Shown in pieces: positions 1-9,324 of a stretch of DNA of 42,737 bases. Position 1 is the stretch's first letter. Every line of letters starts with the position of its first letter. The notes beneath the pieces are model-generated. The model saw only the letters and a program-made list of their open reading frames with translations, had not been told where the DNA came from and did no database searches. Source of the stretch: Stentor coeruleus (taxonomy: Eukaryota > Ciliophora > Heterotrichea > Heterotrichida > Stentoridae). The position numbers and the translations under genes were made by a program. The stretch lies in contig MPUH01000627.1 of NCBI GenBank assembly GCA_001970955.1, positions 1 through 42,737 on the forward strand, in the 5' to 3' direction.

Positions 1-82
1 TCATAGCTATAAAAGTGTCTATTTTAAATATTTTCTCGGTATCTGGGTCGTAGTTTTTGAAAAGAAATCTGGGTTTTTCCAT
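1..82 (-). CDS. 5' end of an unknown gene, cut by the window edge
   Basis: An ATG at 80-82 on the minus strand opens a frame of 27 codons that is still open at position 1. It starts MEKPRFLFKNYDPDTEKIFK and is preceded by GATAAA. The plus-strand DNA beyond it (83-780) is G-rich and C-poor, the composition seen upstream of the other minus-strand genes here, which supports a real start. The fragment is too short to assign to a family. Confidence 0.5.
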   Translation of the reverse strand, partial: MEKPRFLFKNYDPDTEKIFKIDTFIAM

Positions 83-1288
83 TTTATCACAATAACCTAG
101 TAATATTCCCAGCGTTTATAACTTTATAGTGTTATACATTTATAGTTTTTTTTTATTTGGAAATTTTTTTTTTAATTGGGCGAAAAAAAAAGCCCGTGCT
201 GATAAATCGACTTTTAAATTGGTAGAAATTTTTTTAAAATTTTTTTTTTAGATTTTACTTGAATACGAGAATCTGTGAAAAAGATTTTCAAGTTTACGAG
301 AGTGGATTTTTTCAAAACCTAGAGATTTTTTTGTAAATGAATAGAAAAATTTTCCAATTAGCTGGGGTTTTGATTTTTTAGACTCTGAGCTTTGGGAAAT
401 TTATTTAGTTTCCTCTCGAGATTCTATACAACCCATATTATTAAGATAATGATTCAAATAGAAAATTTTATATATGATAAATTGTTGAAGTTAAAATAAA
501 ATAGTTGAGGTTAATTAAGAGATAATAGAAAAAGGAGGAATTTTAGTTGATATAAAAGGGAAAAAAAGGAAAATAAAAGAAGTGTTGAAGGGATTTAATG
601 ATATTTTTGAGTTAAAATTAGTTTTTATGTTTAGTGATTATATATTTTATATTTTTAGATAAGAGATACTTGATATTACTAGGGAAATTATTATTTTTTG
701 TTGGATTTAATGATATTATGAATAGAGTAGATGATTTAATTTTGGGGTGATTAGGGTTAAGTAAAATCTTTATGGGAATTTAAACTTTTTATATTTTTAG
801 ACTATTATTTTCTGATAATTTATGTAACACTTGTATAAATCATGTAAAAATTAATTCTATTTCTTGATAGAGTTTAGGTTCCATTGATGTCTAATAGAGC
901 CCATTTTTTCCTTTTATTAATAAAGATTATTTGATAACTTATAAAGCAAAAAATCAATCAAGTATAAAAAATGATTATACTTCTTTTCAAACTAATAAGC
1001 TAATTATTATAAAAATCTTAATTAAATACACTCATTCTAAATTTTCAGATTTTTATTTTATCATAAAAATAAGCCATATAAAAACTATTCTAACAAAAAT
1101 TCCAAAGCAACCTAGCCTACTATTAAAAAAATTTTTCTCATTCAAAGTGCCAAATTCCCATCCCCAAACCCATCTTCACATTAAAAAACCTCAAAAAAAA
1201 ATCGCTTCCCAAACAAAACTCCACATATTCCTCATAAAAAAAACCTATATTCAAAATCAACCTTAAACTACAATCCCTACTTATTTTT
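83..1288. other. AT-rich spacer between two minus-strand genes
   Basis: No supportable gene. Positions 83-780 are G-rich and C-poor on the plus strand, as expected upstream of the minus-strand gene at 1-82. Positions 950-1288 are C-rich and G-poor, as expected downstream of the minus-strand gene at 1289. A 111-codon open frame at 931-1266 has no ATG start and is low-complexity Lys/Ile/Asn/Pro, so I read it as spacer. Confidence 0.6.
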
Positions 1289-2257
1289 CTATAATAAATC
1301 CTGTGGGGTAATCGAGTTCATATTCCTCACCGCCACATCTGCTCCATTCTTAACAAGTAAATTCCACATAATCCCTCCTCCAGTTTTAGTCGCAGCAAAA
1401 TGCAAAGGTGTATCTCCATTATTATCCTGATGATTAACAACAAGTTTCTTATTCCCAACAACTGAAATCTTAGTTAAAATCATCCCCATAATCAAAACAT
1501 TAGTATGTGCAGCAAAATGTAAAACACTTCTTCCTTTATGTGTAGTAACAGAAGGATCACCACCAGAAATCAATAACAAACTAACAATATTTTCTTTTTG
1601 TAAATAACAAGCTAAATGCAAAGGTGTCCAAAGTTTCTCATTTATAGGGATATTAGGATTAGCTCCAAGTAACAACTGTTTTTTAACTGCAGATTCATCA
1701 TTGTTTTCAATAGCTGTTATAAAATTTTGTATATCCGCAGTTGAGTCTGTTAAATTAACTTTAAAGAAAATTGCTTCTGTATGTGTCCTCTCATCTTCTT
1801 GGCATAAAAGATGTAAAGGAGCGACAATACCTCCTTTTTCTAGATAACTACCCCATTCATAAAGCTCTGGACCTCTTAAACCTGGAGTACCTCTAGCAAG
1901 GATTTTAAGGTCTTCTAATGTTACCCAACAGGCTTCTTCGCTTTCTTTGTCTTTGCGTTTTTTAACAGGCTGACTTGGGTCAAGGGGGACTGCGAAAAAT
2001 ATGACTCTCATACGGGCTTGGGTTGGACCGTAGACTGAATGCTCTACACGAAGGACTCCTTTGAGATCAACTCTTAGTCCAGCTTCTTCAAGCACTTCTC
2101 GATGTGCTGCTTGAAAATATGTCTCACCTTGCTCGACTAGCCCTGCAGGAAGCCACCAACCACGATTTCTTGTTTCTTTTACAGCTAGCCAACGACCGTC
2201 TGGATGCCTACATACTACAAGGGCAAAATTGTGCGTCATAAAAGGCACTCTATCCAT
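1289..2257 (-). CDS. Nudix hydrolase fused to C-terminal ankyrin repeats
   Basis: Nudix enzymes hydrolyse nucleoside diphosphates linked to another moiety and use a Glu-rich helix to bind metal. Counting from the Met at 2257, the box GX5EX7REX2EEXG is complete at residues 39-61 (G39, E45, R53, E54, E57, E58, G60). Residues around 180-322 form about three ankyrin repeats (TPLHLAC, SVLHFAAH and TPLHFAAT motifs), which usually bind partner proteins. An upstream in-frame ATG at 2344 would add 29 Lys/Tyr-rich residues that look like spacer, so I prefer 2257. Human NUDT12 combines the same modules in the opposite order (ankyrin first). The substrate cannot be told from sequence. Stop is TAG. Confidence 0.88.
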   Translation of the reverse strand: MDRVPFMTHNFALVVCRHPDGRWLAVKETRNRGWWLPAGLVEQGETYFQAAHREVLEEAGLRVDLKGVLRVEHSVYGPTQARMRVIFFAVPLDPSQPVKKRKDKESEEACWVTLEDLKILARGTPGLRGPELYEWGSYLEKGGIVAPLHLLCQEDERTHTEAIFFKVNLTDSTADIQNFITAIENNDESAVKKQLLLGANPNIPINEKLWTPLHLACYLQKENIVSLLLISGGDPSVTTHKGRSVLHFAAHTNVLIMGMILTKISVVGNKKLVVNHQDNNGDTPLHFAATKTGGGIMWNLLVKNGADVAVRNMNSITPQDLL

Positions 2258-2344
2258 GATTTTACTGTATTTTATATAGTATTTTATCTTTGATTTCTTT
2301 TTGTGATACTTAAGAGAGCAAAGTAGTCGGCTATAAACCAACAT

Positions 2345-2855
2345 GAATCAGTTATAAGAGTTAACCTAAATAAAATAAGTGAGAAGGATTTTATATTGGA
2401 GTTTATAGAAATGAAGAAACAACCTAAATAAAATAAGTGAGAAGGATTTTATATTGGAGTTTATAGAAATGAAGAAACGAAGAAACGAAGAATGGATGAA
2501 ATAAGGATTGAAAATAGTTATAATTCTATAAAAATTAAGAAAGCTGATGATAAAGGTTTCAATAAAAGTGAAGTTTAAAAAGAAAATTATTTTTATAGGA
2601 GATAAAATCAATTACAGCGCTCGAATGCAATACAAAAAGAGCAAGATGATGCTATTGATTCAGATAAATCAATTTTAAAGATTTTATCTATTGTGTCTCC
2701 TTTTTGATTATTTCCATTTCTCATACACAAAAAATAATATAATAAACCTAATTTCTTCATACAAAAAAATAAAATTTCTACAAACTCAAGATAACCCAAA
2801 GTTTCAATATTTGTATATTTATACAACTTAATCATACAAAAATCTTATCTATATC
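2345..2855. other. Spacer with tandem repeat; no supportable gene
   Basis: The left half is G-rich on the plus strand (upstream of the minus-strand Nudix gene) and contains a 58-bp tandem duplication. A 75-codon minus-strand frame at 2608-2835 starts about 20 bp after the stop of the gene at 2856. It resembles the G-rich downstream sequence of that gene more than a coding region and ends in TGA, so I do not call it. Confidence 0.5.
2363..2478. repeat. 58-bp tandem duplication
   Basis: Positions 2363-2420 and 2421-2478 are identical 58-bp copies beginning AACCTAAATAAAATAAGTGA. They run directly into two further copies of an 8-bp unit (GAAGAAAC) up to about 2490. The repeat lies in the 5' flank of the Nudix gene. 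It has no coding role that I can see. Confidence 0.9.
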
Positions 2856-3617
2856 CTAATTTAATTGCAACTTAATTACAGATTTCCAAGCTCTTAAGAC
2901 TTTAGGGAGCATTTTAACCTAAATATAAAATACTTTAACAAAAGCTTCAATTACACCATCATATCCACTTGTCATATACAATCCTTCAAAAGCCTTTCTT
3001 AAAAGTTTTCTTCTATAAAAATCCTGAACACACTGAGATATTTCCATAGTCTGACAATAATAACTCATAATCCCATTAATCCCTTTTTCCATAAGTCTTT
3101 TACTATAATAAACCCTTCCTTGATCTTGATCAGGACATATTAAATCATAATATTCATCAAGGAGTTCAGAAATTTCCATTTGATAATTTTCATTATAATC
3201 ATCAAGGATTATAAGGTTTTCAAACTTTCTACGACTGTTTTGCATATTGTTTTTAAGAATTTCCCAAGCTTTAAGCATGGTCTTTAAAGCTAAAAAGTCT
3301 TCAATTTTATGCAATTCGGTATAGTAAATTGATTTAAATACTTCGAAACATGGACGATATGTTGAAAAAGCAATAATACGCCTGAGCTTTTCGCAGCCTT
3401 CAACAAGGTTGACTGAAGTTTGCTTGAGTCCTTCAAGAATAGCCATTTGGCTTAAAGATTTTACGTGGCTTACTTTTCTAGGAATGGTCGTTAATTTTGT
3501 TTTGATTGGCGATTTCTTGGCAATTGGAGCTTTTGGGAGGATTTTTTTTTTGTCTGGAGTTTTCATTGGGCTCGTTGACGATTTTTTGACTTCTTTTGCA
3601 AGTCTTACTGATTGCAT
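2856..3617 (-). CDS. Unknown basic protein, two exons with a 15-nt intron
   Basis: Exon 1 is 3617-2934 (228 codons), the intron is 2933-2919 (GTATTTTATATTTAG on the coding strand) and exon 2 is 2918-2856, ending in TAG. The spliced product is 248 aa. Without splicing the frame ends at the TAG of the intron. Exon 2 encodes VKMLPKVLRAWKSVIKLQLN. Residues 1-50 are Lys/Ser/Pro-rich and probably disordered; the rest is helical and charged, with short Trp/Phe-Lys motifs (AWEILKN, AFEGLYM, AWKSVIK). I do not recognise the family. The G-rich DNA upstream (3628-3790) fits a minus-strand gene. Confidence 0.75.
2919..2933 (-). other. 15-nt spliceosomal intron
   Basis: GTATTTTATATTTAG on the minus strand has GTA at the start, A at position 10 and TAG at the end. 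This is the form of the 15-nt introns known from heterotrich ciliates. It falls between codons, and removing it extends the reading frame by 20 residues. It matches the form of the COQ9 intron at 17425. Confidence 0.75.
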
Positions 3618-3709
3618 TTTTCCTTAATTTATAATTATAAGCTGCTAAAAAAAAGGAGGATTTAGGAGTTTAAGATGCTTGATTTGGTTTGAAAAGTGTG
3701 GATTAAAAA

Positions 3710-3782
3710 TGGAGAACCTAGGCATTTATTCTTTTGTGTTTTTTATGCTAAGTAAGCGCTCTACTATTTGAACTAGATTCCT
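3710..3782 (-). other. Degenerate tRNA-Ala(AGC)-like remnant
   Basis: On the minus strand the first 38 nt resemble the 5' half of tRNA-Ala. There is a D-arm with a GTTC/GAGC stem, the segment TAGAGCGCTTACTTAGCAT and an AGC anticodon. The 3' half does not restore the anticodon stem or a T-arm, and the acceptor pairs only partly with the 3' end GTTCTCC. The total of 73 nt fits a tRNA length. Most likely a decayed tRNA gene; it could also be chance similarity. Confidence 0.35.
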
Positions 3783-4011
3783 TTATAATTTTTTATAGGG
3801 TTATGATTCTTATTTGAATATAGAATTATGGTTTTTTTTTAAGTTTGAGGAAGGAGATAAGATTATTAAGAGGGTTTTAGGTTTACAAGATTAAACTTAA
3901 AATAAATATCTTATTCATTATACAAAACTAACATCTTAAATGTATCTTTAAACTATTATCAATACCCAAATAGCATATCTTAAATTCTTACAAAGATGCG
4001 AGTTTATAAAA

Positions 4012-5559
4012 ATGAACTTCGCATCAGATCGTGTTGAAGAAAGAAAGAAATCTTTTTTCAAGCATCTAGATGCTGATGAATTGAAGAAAAGAAGAGAAGA
4101 GTCTATGGTTGAGCTAAGAAAGAAAAAAAGATTTGACGCAATAGTTAAAAGGTCAAGAATTTCTGCTGACACACAAAACCTTTTCAATTTAGAATCTTCT
4201 GATGTAGAACCAATATTGTTAAGAGCTGAGCCACAATTGGGTAACCCAAACTTGAAAAGCCAGCAAAAACTTGAACTACTTATTAACTTAGTGGTTTTTT
4301 GTAATGATAGCTTAATACTCAAACCAGCCATAGTATTGTTGTGTAAGCTTTCATCATTGGATAATAAAAAAATCATAGGAATTATCTCAAGATTTGATTT
4401 GTTCCAAAAACTCTCAGTGCTTTTGAAGTCTGAAGACCCAGTTACAAAATTCAATATTTCGTGGATTATCACGAATCTTACAGCAGCTTCAACTGATAAT
4501 AGTATAAAACTTGCGTCACTTGGAATAATCGAGAGCCTAGCCGAAATAGCTAAAGAAGAAGACAAAATTGAGCACGAACAACAAGCTCTATGGTCCCTAA
4601 GCAACATCGCTGAAGAAAACGCAGAGCTCCGAGACCGAGTCTACGCAACGAACATCACATCTCACATAACTCGTAAACTTTTCACATCCCAACGTATGGA
4701 CCTAAACATCCTCGACACAATGGTCTGGCTTCTTTCCAACATCTTTAAATACAAGCCAATTCCAGGAGGAATGAGCCTAATCCGAGATTTCATGAAATTA
4801 CTAGGAAACCTTCTCCCTTTATCCCATGAAGAAATCCTAAGCGATACTTTACGAGGTTTATCAAACATAACAAAACAAGGAGAATATTTACAAGAAGTTT
4901 TCAATACAGGTTTTGTCCCAAGAATAATAAACTTACTTCAACACGATTCAATAAAAGTTGTTAGTAACACCTTAGATGTTATGTGTAATCTAAGTGCTGG
5001 TGATGATGTCTATACAAAACTTTTACTTGATTCAAAAATTGCTGAAAATCTTGCCCCACTTATGACATCAGAAAAACCTTTTATTAAAAAAAATTCTTTA
5101 TTTGTATTAAGCAATATTGTTTCAAGTACTTCTGCAGTTCAAACAATAACATCAAATCCAATTTTTAAATTGGCAATGAATAATTTAATAGAACCAGATA
5201 GAGAAATACGTATTGAAACTTTGTATGTATTGGCTAATGCAACAAAATATACTTTGAATCCATTGAGTTTTGTTGATCAGGATATTTTTAGGAAGATGTT
5301 GGAGTTATTAAATTATAGTGATCCTGAAGGTATTCATTTGGTATTGTGTGTTTTGATGGGAATTTTTAAGTGTGCTAGGGAAAATAATGCTATGGATGTT
5401 GTTATGAAATTTGAAGAACTTGGGGGGATTGAACAATTGAGGAGGCTGGAAGCGCATCCTAATGTGGATATTTACAATAAGGTTGTGGAGATTAATAATG
5501 AACTGTTTGGCTTGGATATGCCACAGAATTCTACAGGTGGAGGTTTTTTATTGAAGTAG
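4012..5559 (+). CDS. Importin alpha (karyopherin alpha) nuclear import adaptor
   Basis: Importin alpha binds nuclear localisation signals on cargo and importin beta through its N-terminal IBB domain. Residues 1-50 are a basic IBB-like segment (RVEERKKSFF, ELKKRREES, LRKKKRFD). Residues about 80-490 are armadillo repeats with the recurring Trp/Asn pattern of the NLS groove (SWIITNL, ALWSLSNI, VWLLSNI, LRGLSNI, LFVLSNI). At 515 aa it has the usual family length. It is single-exon and ends in TAG. The C-terminus ends GGGFLLK, and I do not see the long acidic tail of some homologues. The spacer downstream is G-rich, as for other plus-strand genes. Confidence 0.95.
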   Translation: MNFASDRVEERKKSFFKHLDADELKKRREESMVELRKKKRFDAIVKRSRISADTQNLFNLESSDVEPILLRAEPQLGNPNLKSQQKLELLINLVVFCNDSLILKPAIVLLCKLSSLDNKKIIGIISRFDLFQKLSVLLKSEDPVTKFNISWIITNLTAASTDNSIKLASLGIIESLAEIAKEEDKIEHEQQALWSLSNIAEENAELRDRVYATNITSHITRKLFTSQRMDLNILDTMVWLLSNIFKYKPIPGGMSLIRDFMKLLGNLLPLSHEEILSDTLRGLSNITKQGEYLQEVFNTGFVPRIINLLQHDSIKVVSNTLDVMCNLSAGDDVYTKLLLDSKIAENLAPLMTSEKPFIKKNSLFVLSNIVSSTSAVQTITSNPIFKLAMNNLIEPDREIRIETLYVLANATKYTLNPLSFVDQDIFRKMLELLNYSDPEGIHLVLCVLMGIFKCARENNAMDVVMKFEELGGIEQLRRLEAHPNVDIYNKVVEINNELFGLDMPQNSTGGGFLLK

Positions 5560-5973
5560 AGCTTTTGCCATATAAATAGTTTTAAGGTAGATTTAGTGAA
5601 TTTGAAGAAGATTATAAGATGAGTGAAGCTAAAAGTTTAGTGTTGTGAGAAATGTGTTAGGATGATATAATGATAGATAAAAATAGTGTGTTATAATGAT
5701 ATAGGAATAAGAGTATATAAAATATTAGGTGAGATGATATTGAAATAATAGTAATAATGAATATAAAAAATTTAATAAAAAAATTTTATAATAATACAAT
5801 AAAAGATTGTTATAATAATATTAATAAAAACAGAAATACAATCTCATACAACTAAACAAAAAAATCACATCCTCAAACCCTAACAGCCATTATCAAATCA
5901 CAAACCCACTGAAAACTATTAAAAAACAACAAATCATCAAAACAACACCTATCTTTATGACAATTTCCTCTTA
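5560..5973. other. Convergent spacer
   Basis: Lies between the 3' ends of importin alpha (+) and the coiled-coil gene (-). The left half is G-rich and C-poor, and the right half (5820-5973) is C-rich and G-poor on the plus strand. The skew flips in the middle, at an AT-only stretch near 5750-5820. No gene seen. Confidence 0.7.
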
Positions 5974-7512
5974 TTAAAAAAACCCCTTATAAGACGAGCG
6001 TCTTTTCTCAGGAGGGTTCGGCACATTAAGCCTATCCTCATGATTCATGCAACTAAAAAACTTACTCGGTGCCCAATTACTGATTTTCCCCATCCACCCA
6101 GGTCCTTGATCAATAAAATTTGGATTTTCCGCAGCTTCTTTAGCATTCATCACAACTTTATTAAGATCTTTTTCAAATCTTGAAAAATCTTCTGATGTTA
6201 TACTATATTGAATTGAATTAGTCATTGAATCTCTTGTTGTATTTGCTGATAACATAAGTTCCATAAGTGCTTTATAAACAGTATCAAGTTGGAATTTTAA
6301 TATTTGTAAAGCTTTATGTTCTTGTATTGAACCTGGTAATACTTGACGTTGAAGTAAAAGGCTTTGATTGACTAAGGATTGGGTTGTTTTATTTGATGGA
6401 CGGTCAAGATTTGACATATTTTCAAATTTTTGGGTTAGTTTAATTAGTTCTTCTTTGGCTAGTTCACGTTTTTTTTGACTTAGTTCTAGGTCTTCTTGTG
6501 TTGTTTTTAAAGAGCATTGAAGGTCAGAGATTTCATTGTTTAGTTTTTGGATTGTAGATGAGTAGTTCGAACGCTCGATTTCAAGACTGGTGATTTTTAT
6601 TTTGTAGTCTTCTAAGCTTTTCATCAGGTTCGAGTTGATTTCTTCGATTTTCGCTGCAGTTTCCTTATCCATTTTATCGTGTATTATTTCTAACTGCGCT
6701 GTTTTTTCTTTTAATTCCTTCTTTAGTTCATCTTTTTCAGTCTCATGGTCAATTTCTAATGTATTTATTTTTTCTTTAAATTCCTGTAAATTCGTAACCA
6801 TCCCATTACATTGTGTTTCTAATTCTAATATCCTATGTGATTTCCCTTTAACCACAGCTTCCATTTCTTTACAAACCTTATCAAGTTCCTTAACATTTTG
6901 CTTTAAACTTTTATTATCAGCCTTTACTTTAAAATACTCTTCAGATTTTTGTTTAAGCAAATTTTCACAGTCTTGATACTTTTTAATAACCTCATCTTGT
7001 CTATCTTTAAAAGATCTGATTTCATTCTCGTAATGAGTTTTTTCTTTTGTATGAAGTTCTTTTTCAGAAGTCATCAGGACAATTTTTTCGTTCATTTCTT
7101 TATTTTTTTGCCTTAAAGACTCAAGTTCTGCAAGTATTGAGTTGAGATTTTTTACTGATTCGCTGATTTTTTCAAGTTCCACATTTTTGTCTCTGAAATA
7201 TTTGACTTCTTGGGTTTTGCTTTCTAGTAAAGTTTTATAAGAGTCGCTTTCCATTGAAGATTTCTGAGCGAAGTTCTGTAGATCTTCGCAATGGTTTTTG
7301 TATAGCTGGGCTTGTTCTATTGAGTTGTTTAAGTCTTTTTTTAGCTGTTTAATTTGCTCTTCAGAGGATTCTATATGGTGACCTGCATCTTTTAATTCAG
7401 TATGAAACCTGAGGACTAATTGACATAGTTCGGTATGGGAAACTGTAGATAAAGTATGCATATCGAGGGTATCTTCCTCACGTTTTTTGAATAACTTCTG
7501 AATATTCTTCAT
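5974..7512 (-). CDS. Long coiled-coil protein of unknown function
   Basis: 512 aa, single exon, stop TAA. Residues about 50-370 are continuous heptad-rich coiled coil with Leu/Ile, Glu and Lys, like golgins or centrosomal scaffold proteins. Residues 380-460 look like a helical globular segment (LQRQVLPGSIQEHKALQIL). The C-terminus is not coiled and contains GPGWMGKISNWAPSKFF followed by a basic tail (EKRRSSYKGFF). I find no recognisable GRIP, FYVE or motor domain. The coiled-coil composition alone would match many unrelated proteins, so no function is assigned. It converges with importin alpha, and upstream DNA is G-rich on the plus strand, as expected. Confidence 0.85.
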   Translation of the reverse strand: MKNIQKLFKKREEDTLDMHTLSTVSHTELCQLVLRFHTELKDAGHHIESSEEQIKQLKKDLNNSIEQAQLYKNHCEDLQNFAQKSSMESDSYKTLLESKTQEVKYFRDKNVELEKISESVKNLNSILAELESLRQKNKEMNEKIVLMTSEKELHTKEKTHYENEIRSFKDRQDEVIKKYQDCENLLKQKSEEYFKVKADNKSLKQNVKELDKVCKEMEAVVKGKSHRILELETQCNGMVTNLQEFKEKINTLEIDHETEKDELKKELKEKTAQLEIIHDKMDKETAAKIEEINSNLMKSLEDYKIKITSLEIERSNYSSTIQKLNNEISDLQCSLKTTQEDLELSQKKRELAKEELIKLTQKFENMSNLDRPSNKTTQSLVNQSLLLQRQVLPGSIQEHKALQILKFQLDTVYKALMELMLSANTTRDSMTNSIQYSITSEDFSRFEKDLNKVVMNAKEAAENPNFIDQGPGWMGKISNWAPSKFFSCMNHEDRLNVPNPPEKRRSSYKGFF

Positions 7513-8299
7513 TATAATATTTATAGAGTATGTTATTAAAGTTATAATGGAGGAATTTAATTGTTGATTTTTAGGATTTTAGAAAAGGGTTTAAAGTTTG
7601 TAGGGATTTTATTGAATGTGATGGTTTTTGGGTTAGTGGAAATTTAAGGTGCTGATGAGGATGATATATGATTAGGGTAAAATAGTTTTTTAAGTGATAT
7701 TGTGAAAGGGTTAGCTGGAGATTTAAGGAGATTATAAATTATTTATGATTAAAATTATAAAAATTCCTTAAAAATGTTACTTTTATATCTAATTTTATAT
7801 AGCATCAACAATATTACTATCTCCTACACTTAATTCTCCTTATAATTTTTCCAATATTATTAAAACAAATTTTCTTCCATACACTATACTTTATAATCCC
7901 ACTAAAAATTTAATTTTCTTCATCATCCTTATTTCTATTTTCATCATCCTTACTTCTATTTTCATTCAAACTTCCCTACTTCAATCTTCCATATCTAATC
8001 TAGCCCAAATCTTTCTACATTTAATTCAATATTTCCAATAATTCAATACTCTTATCATCTATCTCAAATATTTTCACCTAACATAAAAATATTATCTAAT
8101 CCTTAAAAATTATAAAAAATCCTACTCATCCTTATAAAACCCTGTGTTTTCTTTCCTCTAACTTTAACCAAAAACTTTCAAAAACCAAATAAAATCTTAA
8201 ATTCTACATAGCAAAAAATATTATATAAAATATCAAAACCTTGTTTATTTCTTATATAAAAAACTATTTCATAGCTGATTATACCTTTTTTTTTAACTT
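7513..8299. other. Spacer, no gene seen
   Basis: 7513-7740 is G-rich and C-poor on the plus strand (5' flank of the minus-strand coiled-coil gene). About 7760-8290 is C-rich and G-poor (3' flank of the minus-strand small gene at 8300). No open frame of useful length on either strand. Confidence 0.65.
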
Positions 8300-8515
8300 T
8301 TAAATCTCTTGGATCATTTTAAGTATACTTTGGTCCTCTGATAATCTTAGTTTATTATCAGGAACAGCAACTATAAGGCTAACTTGATTTATTGATAATT
8401 CTTCTGATAGATTTGGGTATTTATAAAGATTACTAGTTTGTGATTTATGAAAATCATTGGAAAGGCTTAAAGATTTCTCTATTTCTACACAGGTTTTGGC
8501 ACAACTACACCCCAT
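8300..8515 (-). CDS. Small predicted lipid-anchored protein (MGC N-terminus)
   Basis: 71 aa starting MGCSCAKTC. A Gly at position 2 followed by Cys residues is the classic pattern for N-myristoylation plus palmitoylation, which would hold the protein on a membrane. The rest is Ser/Leu-rich with an amphipathic C-terminus (SEDQSILKMIQEI). No enzyme domain. Support comes from the N-terminal motif and from the flanking skew: C-rich DNA at 7760-8299, as downstream of other minus-strand genes. Stop is TAA. I do not recognise the family, and a longer spliced form cannot be excluded. Confidence 0.6.
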   Translation of the reverse strand: MGCSCAKTCVEIEKSLSLSNDFHKSQTSNLYKYPNLSEELSINQVSLIVAVPDNKLRLSEDQSILKMIQEI

Positions 8516-9324
8516 TTTATTAATACTTTAAAATCAAATAATTTGCTCATGGGTAAAAAGCATTATTTATCACAAAGCTTTTTTACTTAAAATTGAAATT
8601 CCAGATTAAAAGTTATTATTGTGAAAATAATAAATACTTAAGGTCTATTGTTTTTATATGAAATATTTAATAGTTTATCTTTTAATTATTATCTAAAATT
8701 TTTAAAGTAGAATTGAGGAATATTTCTGATCAGAGTTTTAAAAAAATGTAATTGGTATATAGTTTAAGTCTTTTTTTTTGTCTTAGTTTGCATTTTAAAA
8801 TGTTGTGAGATGCTTAGATACCTTGCATGTGAACAATTAGAATATATGGGTTTGATAAAATTATTGAAATGGATAATTATTATATAAATGGTGTTTTTAT
8901 TAGGAAATAGTTTTCTAAATGAGTATTTGCTTTTCATTTATCGCTAGCAACAGTTGTTCCTGATTTTATCTTTTTTTAGTGTTATGCTTTTTAAGTTAAT
9001 AATTTTGCCACATTTTCTATTAGAGTGTCGATGGCAACTTGATTTCTTAGAGTTATATTTTAAATCAGTTCTATTAATTAAATGTTTTTATTCCTATATT
9101 ATCAAATTACTTAAATATCAAACCTAACCTATTATTCTTGTAAAATCATTATTTTCTAACACAAAACTATTCCCCAAAACCAATAAAAATCTGCATTTAA
9201 TCATCTAATCCTATTATATTTTTACATTTACTAATTTTACCAAAATTCTCTAACTAAAATTCATACAAATCCACCTTATTTAATATAAAAATTCTAAATA
9301 CTTCTAATTTAATATTAATTTATC
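8516..9324. other. Spacer, no gene seen
   Basis: AT-rich sequence between two minus-strand genes. The left part is T/G-rich. 9100-9324 is C-rich and G-poor, as downstream of a minus-strand gene. No open frame of note. Confidence 0.6.

Noticed and set aside
931..1266. 111-codon plus-strand open frame
   Set aside because: No ATG start, low-complexity Lys/Ile/Asn/Pro composition, and located in C-rich spacer that matches other 3' flanks.
2608..2835. 75-codon minus-strand open frame
   Set aside because: Starts 20 bp after the upstream gene's stop, in G-rich sequence typical of downstream spacers. It ends in TGA and has no similarity I recognise. A small gene cannot be fully excluded.
3948..4607. 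219-codon minus-strand frame
   Set aside because: Antisense shadow of the importin alpha coding region, whose IBB and ARM repeats are unambiguous.
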